A stretch of DNA of 64,000 nt from Chlorobiota bacterium (GTDB lineage: Bacteria > Bacteroidota > Ignavibacteria > OLB7), in NCBI GenBank assembly GCA_016710285.1, contig JADJXR010000001.1, positions 992,001-1,056,000 of the forward strand, written 5' to 3'. Under the pieces are notes generated by a model, which saw only the letters and a program-made list of their open reading frames with translations, was not told the origin of the DNA and searched no databases. Position numbers and translations under genes: made by a program. This document shows positions 18,301 through 26,289 of the stretch, in pieces (within the stretch, counting starts at the first letter, position 1; the number at the start of each line of letters is the position of its first letter).

Positions 18301-18724
18301 CGAAGGGGAAACGCCAATGCTGAACCTTCAGGCCGTTCGGGTGGATATTTTGACGGCGCGCCACTTGCTTCGTGATGCGGCCCGCGCCGTTCGCGATGGG
18401 GCACTGCGGCGCGCCTTCCCTGCGGTGATGGAAGCGTTAGAACTTACCCACGGCGAGGTCCCCTTCCCAACGTTGTACGAAGAGCTGTTCGAGGCCGCCC
18501 GCGAAGATTTCGAGCATCTGCTCCGCTCCACAACGCTCCGCGTAGCCTCCGGCCTGCTGCGCGAGGCCGACCCCGCCAGTGCCGAGGAATTGCTCCGCCG
18601 CGCACACGCAATGATGCCGGAGGATGAGGAAGTGTTGGAGATGTTGAACGAGTCGCTAACGCAGCAAGGGAAGCGAACCGAAGCCGCCCGCCTGCGCTTG
18701 CGAGCGATGATGGAAATGGAGTGA
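15356..18724 (+). CDS. Giant ATPase transcriptional regulator with C-terminal winged-helix plus BTAD (inverted SARP architecture), copy 1
   Basis: 1122 residues. The N-terminus holds an AAA/STAND ATPase: VGRDREV, then P-loop LIGEAGQGKSRLIEE (~60-75) and Walker-B-like MLAVEDVHLL (~140). A long helical region follows (~250-890). From residue 902 there is a winged-helix DNA-binding domain of the OmpR/SARP type (IGTVEAVLPDG, RLRAVLGLMVA, AAVFRLRELLG) and then a BTAD-like helical domain to the end. SARP/AfsR regulators normally carry these two domains at the N-terminus before the ATPase; here the order is reversed. A paralogue with the same plan is at 34918. By alignment to it, the ATG at 15389 is as likely a start. 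Probably an ATP-switched activator with unknown signal. Confidence 0.85.
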   Translation: MPLSTTGNRTFMGTHPSTDPLLSFLNRGVLPFVGRDREVGAIMQFWEGTVQADGLRLALLIGEAGQGKSRLIEEIAARIAARAGIVAHVKVYPESTTSLIALLSRSLAVAPSTSAILRSDPEPNLPSVADALRRLSRLRPMMLAVEDVHLLAGSSLAEFAQLLDALADETFPILCAARPVDMGARGVMERWLHTEITLHGLDGAAVRQMWHTLFQQEIEVPSMQALQGATSGNPLAVRSALRGAMTGALREERSPGSVPYVRLSTADLLASVQRSVTLLADGMTAHLSPEELANARQLALLGEIFSAEAAEMVIEGNAAEAVRTLRYRGIISQAAAGSTPIPGGNGGSSQPPLSFTHTLLHHHLIDAHPTDVHPTEKTESLPALLWKLCTAPLPLYSFQPFLLLAPIAHQLNISAEEAYDGVAAMMERTRWMNVALLETGGRDLLNCGKAIRQAFASRWSSGQQQENELLLIATDLRTRRLELYTDQFEQDVQHYLQLTEGAESEAVARHRLNGLATIHAITNMRHYAQRRDTWQEGLRIVERHPRLRRGHDWINFLRQLAQSSALDHAIIRAVEREVETLIEVEGLDEEFKERCWREIAPFLLDTFSNPLELEKRRQLCQRLLDSVHASDPQTLSRVVSFYYNIGQANDALQLLERLLPLLKSHHILTNYYSHRLKRLHLRAGFGLSPSQIEAEVDRLIAETPAPIRDGFRRFVGLILPQLYVHLGDDAALRDCIARRTLDRSQLFPDVLALAAETSDERATILHRIRSEELLPPDISRLIALLQSPESEADPAIAILFQQMELNILRLTDLIFLRLAFQLIGEMDPGLRKRLHGQAAALFGRVMDWLSTRELWAFMLPFLEQFGEEYLGKKELKQWRDRTATIAEQRRPADHGLQEILLKMIGTVEAVLPDGRVIPIRGGRLRAVLGLMVANAMQKQPLEPREFRHLAAGGEGDPEHARKTMNAAVFRLRELLGQQVIRTEGETPMLNLQAVRVDILTARHLLRDAARAVRDGALRRAFPAVMEALELTHGEVPFPTLYEELFEAAREDFEHLLRSTTLRVASGLLREADPASAEELLRRAHAMMPEDEEVLEMLNESLTQQGKRTEAARLRLRAMMEME

Positions 18725-18798
18725 TGGATGGGGAAATTGAGGAATTTCAACGCGCCGGGATTCCCCCGGTAATCGTCCCAACGAACCGGAGCCATTGC

Positions 18799-19560
18799 TC
18801 ATTTTTCATACAGATCACGGATGCGTTCGTAGTCTTCAATGCGCTTATTCATTCGATAAATCGGCAGCACAGAATTGATATCATCCCCTGTTACTTTATA
18901 CCATGTCTCCTGTGAAAAAAACGTTTGGATAGCAGCTCCCTTATCTACGTTTTCATGAAATGTTGGGGTCGCAATTTCAACAATTGGATAGCCATAGCAC
19001 TCACACATATCCATAAACCGCATAATTTCTGAAGAAGATGGAGGTGAGGTAAATATTTTCCTTGATCCTGCGTACAGATTATTGATGGCTTTATTCATGC
19101 TATCGTTTGCCCTTTTATCACCGAATTTGCGTATGTGTACTTGCTGGGAATCCAACATTGAATCCACAAATCCGGCGGCATATAAATGGCTCCATTCGCT
19201 ACAGTTATGTAGGCTATCGCATTCTTGCCCCAGCAGTAATAATCCCCAATATTGCTTGTTCGTGGAATCAACAACTTTTGCCCAGATTAAAACTATAGTT
19301 TGCGATTCAAGAAGAAAAGGCGACGGTTTATACCGGGTCCACATCAATATTTCTGGCTCCGCCGCCTGATATCGAACAACATCTATGTCATTGAACTCCT
19401 TAAGAATATTTTCTTTGAGCTTTGCAGTTAGCACTGGAGGATTGGGGTTTAGGGATGAGTATAGCAAAGCTTTATTGCCCCTCTCGTTTTTACAACTGCC
19501 GCAAACGAAGCAGAGTATCATCAGATTGATAACGCATATTTTTTGACTGCGATAGCGCAT
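18799..19560 (-). CDS. Predicted lipoprotein, AT-rich, paralogue 1
   Basis: 253 residues. The N-terminus (MRYRSQKICVINLMILCFVC, then GSC) is a lipoprotein signal. No family is recognised. It shares with the next gene upstream a YWGLLLLGQECDSLHNC block (WGLIILERQCDSSRC there) and ETWYKVTGDD (RTWKAMTGDD there), followed by a charged helical tail, so the two are paralogues. Base composition is unlike its neighbours: the row 19261-19320 has 22 G/C in 60, against roughly 60% around it. That suggests horizontal acquisition. It converges with the BTAD regulator ending at 18724. Confidence 0.75.
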   Translation of the reverse strand: MRYRSQKICVINLMILCFVCGSCKNERGNKALLYSSLNPNPPVLTAKLKENILKEFNDIDVVRYQAAEPEILMWTRYKPSPFLLESQTIVLIWAKVVDSTNKQYWGLLLLGQECDSLHNCSEWSHLYAAGFVDSMLDSQQVHIRKFGDKRANDSMNKAINNLYAGSRKIFTSPPSSSEIMRFMDMCECYGYPIVEIATPTFHENVDKGAAIQTFFSQETWYKVTGDDINSVLPIYRMNKRIEDYERIRDLYEK

Positions 19561-19658
19561 TTCACCCGAATTTTTTAACGATTGTCCTGTTATCCCACAA
19601 ACTTCCAGATTACTGACGATTCTTGCATTTTCAGCTTATTTGCGAGGATTCATCAGGC

Positions 19659-20456
19659 TTATTCCGTGCTATGATATTCATTCATTTTGCTGTACAACTC
19701 CATCTCCCTGAGAAATTGAGCCACAGGAATGCTGTGGTTTGGGTCATCGCCAGTCATTGCTTTCCATGTTCGCTCCCGAATGATTGTTTTAGCTGTGCAA
19801 TGCAGGCTTTCCTCCTCGCCTTCCATAGCTGGAGGAATAAATCCTGTTAATACGGAGCCAAGTCTAGACGGACTATTAGCAAAATCGAGAATCTCCTTTG
19901 CTGTTATTATACTATCATTTAACTGGGTTAAGAATGTTCTGGATGCAGGACGATTTACGATATCTATTAAAGCACTATCATATTGGTCTTGTGGCAATGA
20001 TCTTATATTGTCGCCAAAATAATCCACTATTGATGATGACATATCACTCCCGCCTTGACACCTACTGCTATCACACTGGCGTTCAAGAATTATCAGCCCC
20101 CAACATTGATTTGATAATGAATCTTTTAGATGCACCCAACTTAAAACGAATAAGCTGCTATTCCTCGTTAAGGTGTCAAGTATGTTTATTGAAGCAAGAA
20201 TCCGGATTGTTTTAGTGAATTTTCTATTCTTGAAACTTCTATGTATGGCCAGCCGCTCATCTATTGAAGCCGCTGCTTTTTTATAAAAATCAGCGTACAA
20301 AGAATCAGGGAACGGTAGTGGGTCTAACGTGTCTCCGGATAAATATGGAGAATTATCATCCGTGATAGAATTATGGCAATTGGCAGAAGTCATCACAAGG
20401 ATAGCCGCCACAAGCAGAAGCGAAATGATGGTGTGTGTTTTTTGCAGAACCTGCAT
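19659..20456 (-). CDS. Predicted lipoprotein, AT-rich, paralogue 2
   Basis: 265 residues from the ATG at 20456 (a TTG at 20483 is possible but less likely). The N-terminal hydrophobic stretch TIISLLLVAAILVMTSANC ends with a cysteine usable as a lipobox. The protein shares the WG-L-I-L..(Q/R)-CDS..C block and the TW..(V/M)TGDD block with the adjacent downstream gene, so the pair arose by tandem duplication. The gap between them is 98 nt and they are probably co-transcribed. Composition is AT-rich like its partner. No function can be assigned; the conserved Cys pair and TGDD motif are the best handles. Confidence 0.75.
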   Translation of the reverse strand: MQVLQKTHTIISLLLVAAILVMTSANCHNSITDDNSPYLSGDTLDPLPFPDSLYADFYKKAAASIDERLAIHRSFKNRKFTKTIRILASINILDTLTRNSSLFVLSWVHLKDSLSNQCWGLIILERQCDSSRCQGGSDMSSSIVDYFGDNIRSLPQDQYDSALIDIVNRPASRTFLTQLNDSIITAKEILDFANSPSRLGSVLTGFIPPAMEGEEESLHCTAKTIIRERTWKAMTGDDPNHSIPVAQFLREMELYSKMNEYHSTE

Positions 20457-20588
20457 TGCGTACTCCTGCGCTAATGATGACAAGCACCGACCTTACCCTA
20501 ACAACGGCACCGCAGTCCCGAACATCACGGAAATGGAATCGCCCTGCCAGCAGTGGACAATCACCATGGGAGAATGGAGTGCGGGAGG

Positions 20589-22310
20589 CTACGCCTGCCG
20601 ATTAACCACCAGCAGGGTGATGTCATCCGACTGCGCCGCCCCCTGTGTGTGAATCGCGATGTCGTAGCAAGCGCGGTCCACCGCTTGCTCGGCAGTGATG
20701 GAGTAATTGCCAGCGAACAACGCCTGCAGCCGGTCGTCGCCGTACTCCTCGCGCTGCTTGCTCATCGCCTCGGTAACGCCATCGGTGTACAGGATCACCA
20801 TATCCCCCGGCGCCATGCTGATTTCGCCAACTTGATACGGAATCAGCGTTGGCATCACCCCCAGAATCAATCCCCCAACATCCAATGCGTCGGTCCCGTT
20901 TTTGTGGAAATGGTAAGGGGGGTTGTGGCCAGCATTCACGTAGCGGAAGGTCCCTTCGCTGGGGTCCAGAATGCCGAAAAATGCGGTGATGAATTTATCG
21001 GCCGAGGTGTTGCCGTTGATGATGTCGTTCACCCGCGCAGCAAGCTCCGACAACGGCAAGTTCAGCCCCGCCAACGCACGCAACGCCGCCTGGAAGTTGG
21101 CCATCAGAAGCGAAGCCGGGGTCCCTTTTCCCGAGACATCGGCCACCGAAAGGAGCACGCGCCCTTCCCCAAGCTCAATGGCATCGTAGCAGTCGCCCCC
21201 AACTTGCTGGGTTGGGATTGTGCGCGCCGCAATCTGGTAGCCAGGGAGGGTTGGCAACACCAGCGGCAGCAACCCTTTCTGGATTTCGGCAGCAATCCGC
21301 AGGTCCTCCTCCAACCGATTCTTCTCGATCATCTCCTGCAGCAGCCGTGCGGTCTCCAGCCCGCCAATCGCCAGCGAAGTCAACGCCCCCAAGTACTCCA
21401 GGTCCTCATCGTCCATCATCTGGTTCAGCCGTTGGCCAATCAGCAGCAGCCCGCGCGTCTCCCCCTGCATCTCCATCGGAATCGAAGCGCGGATGCCAAG
21501 CTGGTGAAGCTCGGCAAGGTGCGGATCGGTTGCGGCTTCCGGGCCGAACATCATGGGACCGCGCTCGGCAAGGGAAGGAAGACACTCCGTCGGCGGAGCC
21601 TGGGGGAAGCGGTTGACAGCAAAGCGGTATTCCTCCCCGATCTTCAACGCCACCGCGTACTTGCTGATGGTCATCTCCCCCATCAAAGTGTATCCTAACA
21701 GCCGCAAGATGCCGTCGTGATCCAGCAGCGCGTTGAACTCCTGGCTGGCCTCGAACAGGGATCGCAACCGATGCACGCGCCGCTCCAGCTTCCGGTTGGC
21801 ATGGCGAAGCGAGCCGCGCGCGCTGCACCCCTCCAGCGCAATGGCGGCAATGGTGCGGACCAGCGCGGCGTACGTAAGGTCATTCTGGGAAAGCTCGCGG
21901 TTGGTGAAAGGCTTGCCAAGCAGCACCATCCCGAACGTTCGCTCGCCAAATTGCAAGGGGAGTGCGTAGCCGATATTGTTGCGCTCAAGCATCGCTTCGG
22001 TCTCTGGCTCAAGCTCAAATTCCCCGTTGTTTTCCGGTGTGGCTGCGCGCCGCAACTGGCTTCCCGCCAGCCCGCCGCCGCCTCCTTTGATGATGGTTGT
22101 GTGGAACAGGTGCGGATCGTTGGAATCGGCCACCGCAACGGCAGCGCGACCCAGACCAAACTTCCCCATCAGCGTCAGCAGCAGGTTGTTCAGGATAAAA
22201 TCGGGGCTGTCCGATTCAATCAGCAATCGGCTTAGCTCCAACAGCGCATTGATGTCGAGCGAGGTGACAGCAGCGTCCTGCGGCAACGCGGATTCCATCA
22301 TAGGATTCAT
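20589..22310 (-). CDS. GAF-SpoIIE (RsbU-like) serine phosphatase
   Basis: 573 residues. Two GAF-like sensory regions occupy roughly 20-160 and 185-330, joined by a coiled-coil linker (RKLERRVHRLRSLFEAS). The C-terminal PP2C/SpoIIE domain begins with AAEIQKGLLPLVLPTLPGY and shows VGGDCYDAIEL, LLSVADVSGKGTPASLLMA, YVNAGHNPPY, LYTDGVTEAMS and SDDITLLVV. The aspartates in GGDCYD, VADVSGKG, YTDGVTE and SDDIT are the metal ligands of active members. Such enzymes dephosphorylate anti-sigma-factor antagonists; no anti-sigma or antagonist gene is nearby. It is the last gene of the minus-strand protease-NHL-phosphatase set, 69 nt after the NHL gene. Confidence 0.92.
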   Translation of the reverse strand: MNPMMESALPQDAAVTSLDINALLELSRLLIESDSPDFILNNLLLTLMGKFGLGRAAVAVADSNDPHLFHTTIIKGGGGGLAGSQLRRAATPENNGEFELEPETEAMLERNNIGYALPLQFGERTFGMVLLGKPFTNRELSQNDLTYAALVRTIAAIALEGCSARGSLRHANRKLERRVHRLRSLFEASQEFNALLDHDGILRLLGYTLMGEMTISKYAVALKIGEEYRFAVNRFPQAPPTECLPSLAERGPMMFGPEAATDPHLAELHQLGIRASIPMEMQGETRGLLLIGQRLNQMMDDEDLEYLGALTSLAIGGLETARLLQEMIEKNRLEEDLRIAAEIQKGLLPLVLPTLPGYQIAARTIPTQQVGGDCYDAIELGEGRVLLSVADVSGKGTPASLLMANFQAALRALAGLNLPLSELAARVNDIINGNTSADKFITAFFGILDPSEGTFRYVNAGHNPPYHFHKNGTDALDVGGLILGVMPTLIPYQVGEISMAPGDMVILYTDGVTEAMSKQREEYGDDRLQALFAGNYSITAEQAVDRACYDIAIHTQGAAQSDDITLLVVNRQA

Positions 22311-22379
22311 GGCGGCAAAGATAGGGGATGGGAGGGAACTCCGCCCGCATTAGATCGGGACGGTTACCGATCTCTTTTA

Positions 22380-23180
22380 TCAGAAACCATCCTTGCTGTA
22401 CACCCCACAACGCGTGGCGTAAGCCATCACAAAAATTCCGTTGCGAAGCAGCACCGCGGCGGCGGGGTCCTTTGCTTCAAGGGGGAATTGGTCTATCCAT
22501 TGGCGCGTGGCTGCGGAGTAGAGATGGATGCTGGAGCCGTCCGACAGCAGCAGCGTGTCGCCGGCAATGCTAAGGTTGGTCGGGGAAAATTCGGGCGGAA
22601 GCGGAAGGTCCCGAACATAGCTGCCAAACGGATCGAACTGGGCCACGCGCCCCGCATCAATCACGTAGATATTGTCCGCCTCGTCAAGCTCAATCCGTTG
22701 CGGGTCCGCAAGCCGCGCCGCGCCGCTGGTTTGGTCCCCAAACGTCCGCTCCCACATTCCCCGCGCAGTGAATTTCACCACCCTGCGGTTTTCGCCATCC
22801 ACCACAAACAGGTCCCCTTGCCGGCTTACCGCTACGTCGCGTGGGTAGCCAAAACGGGCGCGCTCGTTTGCGCCGTCGCGTGTGGCAATGGTGGTGACGT
22901 AATCCAGCATCCGGTTGAAACGTTGGACCCGGTGGTTGTTGTGGTCGGCAACGTACAGGTCGTTCCCCTGGCGCGCAGCCACGGCCATTGGTTGGTCCAG
23001 TTGCAAAGTCCCGCTTCCATATCCCCCCACCATTCGGAGCGAGTCGCCACGGGGGGAGAAGAGCACGATGGAGTTCCCTGCGCAATCGGCAACGATGATA
23101 TTCCCCTGAACATCAGTATCCAGATCGCACGCGCCGGAAAACTGGCCGAAGTAGAGAAGGAATACAAGAGGAAGCAGCAT
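22380..23180 (-). CDS. NHL-repeat beta-propeller protein, exported
   Basis: 266 residues. An N-terminal hydrophobic segment (MLLPLVFLLYFGQFSGAC) looks like a signal or lipoprotein leader. NHL repeats follow directly: GNIIVADCAGNSIVLFSPRG, NDLYVADHNNHRVQRFNR, GDLFVVDGENRRVVKFTARG and NIYVIDAGRVAQFDPFG, enough for four to six blades of a propeller. NHL proteins bind proteins or ligands; none can be named. The gene starts 17 nt after the T9SS protease gene and precedes the SpoIIE phosphatase, so the three are probably one transcript. Confidence 0.8.
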   Translation of the reverse strand: MLLPLVFLLYFGQFSGACDLDTDVQGNIIVADCAGNSIVLFSPRGDSLRMVGGYGSGTLQLDQPMAVAARQGNDLYVADHNNHRVQRFNRMLDYVTTIATRDGANERARFGYPRDVAVSRQGDLFVVDGENRRVVKFTARGMWERTFGDQTSGAARLADPQRIELDEADNIYVIDAGRVAQFDPFGSYVRDLPLPPEFSPTNLSIAGDTLLLSDGSSIHLYSAATRQWIDQFPLEAKDPAAAVLLRNGIFVMAYATRCGVYSKDGF

Positions 23181-23197
23181 GATAGATCCGTGGCCGA

Positions 23198-26044
23198 TTA
23201 CTCAACAATGAAGTTCCGCACCGCACGCTGGTTTCCGGACGATAGAGTTATCCGATACAGCCCCGCTGGAATCCCGTGCAACGGAAGCTGCAACCGCTGG
23301 CTTCCGGACGGAACCGGAACCCGCACAATTTCCCGCCCCAACAGGTCGTGAACTTCAATGGCTCCCGGGCGTTGCGAAGCATCACTCCATTCCACCATCA
23401 CACTTCCGCGAGCAGGGTTCGGGAAGAGTTGCAGCAACGGGGAAGCAACGGGTTCTTCCGGAACAACGCTGGTCCCGTTGTACACCTTTTTTGCCTGCGC
23501 CACGCTTTGGCGAAGCGTTTGGAAATCCTGGGCAGCCAGCAGCGCAAACGCCACGGTTGTTGTGTCGCCGGCGGCAATGGAAAGTGGACCCGCAGCAATC
23601 ATCATGCTGGCATCCCCAGGGTCGCTAAGGGTGCGGGCAAGTCCGCCGGAGATTTTCCCCCACTTCTTTGCCGGGCTGAAATCCACCTGCACGCCGTTCT
23701 CTGGGTCGTCGTTGTTGATGGCGTAGAAGTTATTCCCCTCCCCCTCAAGAATTGCCGCCCCCGTGTAGATTTTATTCTGCTCCATCCCAGGGTTTTGCTG
23801 GTATCCCAAACGGAATGCGGAGTCGTAGCCGGCAACGTCGCCCAGGCCATCCAACCCAACATCCCAATCAAGGTACAGCCCGCAATGGAGGTTGGCGATT
23901 GGCGCACCGGAGATGTTTTTCAGCCGGTAGCGGAGGATCACAAAATTCTCCGAAGCCGCCTCGCGATACTCCGTTGTGGTCAGGGCCACTTCAACCCCGA
24001 CTCGCGATTCCTTCAGCATCGCCGAATCGTTGAAGAGTGCTCGGCCCGTTTGCACCGAGGAATCGGGGGCAACCGTCAGCCGATACGGCTTCACCATCTG
24101 GAAGCCTTGTGCGGTCCCTTGCGACAATCCCCCAACGCGGACAACATCGGCAACATGATCCGCAGCGGACCCCACCACCAACCCACCGTGGAACAGCAGC
24201 CGGCGGCTGGTTCCGTAGGTGAAGCCATCCCCTTGCCCACGGTTCAAGCCGTTGTAGGCAATGTTCCCCGTGCTGTTGAACGTTGCGGTGATCTTGTTGA
24301 GATCGGTTGTCTGGTAGGTTGGGGAAATCTGGAGGGTGATGTAATCATTGTTCACCCTGTCCAACGTGATGGTGCTGACTTTCAGCACCAACTCACTATT
24401 TGCGGCCATCTGCGAAGGAATCGTCAGGGTGAAGTTGCCGGTGGCCGAGGTTGCGGTTGCCCCGGTGGCCAAGTTGTTGAACCGCACACGGTTGTTGCCA
24501 ATCACCAGGGTCGGATAGTTGGCCTGCTCCATCGTAACCACCAAACTATCGGTTGGGGCAAGCAGATTTTTTATGGTGACTTGGATGGAGACCTGCTCCC
24601 CAGCGTCGGGGATTCCATCGCCATTTTGGTCGTTCAGTTTGTACTCCACCATCCGCGCCGACCGCACCGCTGGGCCTTGGGTAACGGCGCGGGACAAGTT
24701 CAACCGCCCCGCGCCAAATTTATTGACCACCTGCGGCGGAAGCGATCCGGTGATGTCGTCGCAGCTGGAGCGGAGCACCTCGGCGATTTGCTCAGGGTCC
24801 AGCCCCGGATATTTTTTTATCAGCAACGCCGCCGCGCCCGCCACCATTGGGCAAGCGAAGGAGGTCCCGTCGTCGCGGCGGTAGCTGTTGCCGATGTCGG
24901 TTGTTAGCAAGCGGGTGCCGGGGGCGGCAAGGTCCACGAAGTAATTGTAGCGGCTGAACGATGCGCGCCGGTCCTCCTCATCGGTGGCGGCAACGGAGAT
25001 AACGCCGCGATAGCTGGCGGGATACAGCGGAGTTTCTATCCCACTGTTTCCGGCGGCGGCCACCACCACTGCGTTGTAGTTGCCAACCACCACATCAATC
25101 ACCTCCTGCTCGGCCCGCGAACGGACCACATCGCCCCAGCTGCAATTAATCACCTGCGCCCCCATTTTGGCGGCGTACAGGATGGACTCGTAGCCGTTAA
25201 CAAGATCAGGGCTTGCGCCGTCGGTGGCAATTTTCAGCGACATCAGCCGCGCACCGTATGCCACGCCGGCAATCCCACGGTCGTTGTTGGCAATTCCTGC
25301 GGCGATTCCGGCCCCTTCGGTCCCGTGGCCTTCGCCCGCGGGGGATGGATTGTTATCGGGGTGGAGGCCGTCGTAGCCGGAAAAATCGTAGCCGCGCCAA
25401 TCGTCAACGTAGCCGTTGCCGTCGTCATCTTTTCCGTTCGTGCTTTTCTCCTTCCCCTCGCTGTCGGTTCCGTTCTCGCCCGGGTTTTTCCAGATTGCTG
25501 CGGCAAGGTCCTCGTGGTCCGGCTCGATTCCGGTGTCGGTGATGGCAATCAGCAGGGTGCTATCGGCTTGCACGCTATCCCACGCCTCCATCGCGCTGAT
25601 TTTTTCCAGATACCATTGGTCGGCAAGGGAAGGGTCGTTCGGTTGCAGAAGCAGCCGCGGGCGGCCAATCGGTTCGGCATACTCCACCCCCGGCAGCTTT
25701 GCCAGCGATTGCGCAACGTGGCGCGGGTCCACCCTGGCGGAGTACTCCACCACCGCAATCCGCAACAGCCCGGCTTCTTGCGATTGGCTGGTGGATTTGT
25801 ACATGGCCATTCGCCACTTCACCAGGGCCGGGTTCAGCCACGGGCGAACGTCGCTGATGCCGAACTGCGCGGCCACGCCGCCAAGCAGCAACGGGGTGAT
25901 CCCGCTGCGTGCGGCATCGCGAGTGAATTTGACAAGAACCCGATTGGGGATCAGATCGGACCCCACGGTGTGCGGTTGCCCGGTTTGGGCCGGAAGCGTG
26001 GCAACGGCCAGCAGCATTAGCAAGAAGAGATGGAGGGCTTTCAT
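23198..26044 (-). CDS. Secreted subtilisin-like (S8) protease with T9SS type A sorting domain
   Basis: 948 residues with signal peptide MKALHLFLLMLLAVATLPAQ. The S8 catalytic triad is intact: D170 in AITDTGIEPDHEDL, H240 in GEGHGTEGAGIA, S395 in GTSFACPMVAGAAALL, with oxyanion N333 in VAAAGNSGIE. A propeptide-like region (~30-130) precedes it. After the protease domain comes a CARDB-like repeat (QVSIQVTIKNLLAPTDSLVV) and further strand-rich domains. The last ~80 residues (LLQLFPNPARGSVMVEW ... IPAGLYRITLSSG) are a type A T9SS C-terminal domain, implying export through T9SS and surface attachment or release. It is the first gene of a minus-strand set with the NHL and SpoIIE genes. Confidence 0.95.
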   Translation of the reverse strand: MKALHLFLLMLLAVATLPAQTGQPHTVGSDLIPNRVLVKFTRDAARSGITPLLLGGVAAQFGISDVRPWLNPALVKWRMAMYKSTSQSQEAGLLRIAVVEYSARVDPRHVAQSLAKLPGVEYAEPIGRPRLLLQPNDPSLADQWYLEKISAMEAWDSVQADSTLLIAITDTGIEPDHEDLAAAIWKNPGENGTDSEGKEKSTNGKDDDGNGYVDDWRGYDFSGYDGLHPDNNPSPAGEGHGTEGAGIAAGIANNDRGIAGVAYGARLMSLKIATDGASPDLVNGYESILYAAKMGAQVINCSWGDVVRSRAEQEVIDVVVGNYNAVVVAAAGNSGIETPLYPASYRGVISVAATDEEDRRASFSRYNYFVDLAAPGTRLLTTDIGNSYRRDDGTSFACPMVAGAAALLIKKYPGLDPEQIAEVLRSSCDDITGSLPPQVVNKFGAGRLNLSRAVTQGPAVRSARMVEYKLNDQNGDGIPDAGEQVSIQVTIKNLLAPTDSLVVTMEQANYPTLVIGNNRVRFNNLATGATATSATGNFTLTIPSQMAANSELVLKVSTITLDRVNNDYITLQISPTYQTTDLNKITATFNSTGNIAYNGLNRGQGDGFTYGTSRRLLFHGGLVVGSAADHVADVVRVGGLSQGTAQGFQMVKPYRLTVAPDSSVQTGRALFNDSAMLKESRVGVEVALTTTEYREAASENFVILRYRLKNISGAPIANLHCGLYLDWDVGLDGLGDVAGYDSAFRLGYQQNPGMEQNKIYTGAAILEGEGNNFYAINNDDPENGVQVDFSPAKKWGKISGGLARTLSDPGDASMMIAAGPLSIAAGDTTTVAFALLAAQDFQTLRQSVAQAKKVYNGTSVVPEEPVASPLLQLFPNPARGSVMVEWSDASQRPGAIEVHDLLGREIVRVPVPSGSQRLQLPLHGIPAGLYRITLSSGNQRAVRNFIVE

Positions 26045-26089
26045 GGGCTTGAAGATATGACGAGGGCTGGAAATATGGCTCCCACCCTA

Positions 26090-26118
26090 CTAACACATCA
26101 ATGCTGAGATTTGTTAGC
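26090..26118. repeat. 29-nt inverted motif, copy 1
   Basis: CTAACACA - 14 nt - TGTTAGC. The outer CTAACA/TGTTAG arms are complementary. A copy with the same length and arms lies at 42901-42929. This copy is 46 nt upstream of the protease ATG, in the divergent gap to thiO. Confidence 0.5.
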
Positions 26119-26289
26119 CAGGCGGTGCGGCTCCAACGATTTTTCCGCTGCGTCCCACGCCAGTTTCCGAAGCCTTTTCCCTTTACACTTCCCTTCTATC
26201 CTTTCCCATTTCTCCAGCTATATTCGCACCATCTTTTCGGAATCGGTGATCCTGCGCTGCTCTCTATCTCTCAGCAAATTCAATCATCC

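Noticed and set aside
23276..24907. 543-codon plus-strand frame antisense to the subtilisin gene
   Set aside because: The minus frame carries an intact catalytic triad and T9SS tail. High-GC codon bias produces long antisense frames.
26045..26289. TPP riboswitch ahead of thiO
   Set aside because: A CTGAGA occurs (26103-26108) but the second conserved block expected in the THI-box was not found, and CTGAGA lies inside the 29-nt inverted motif.
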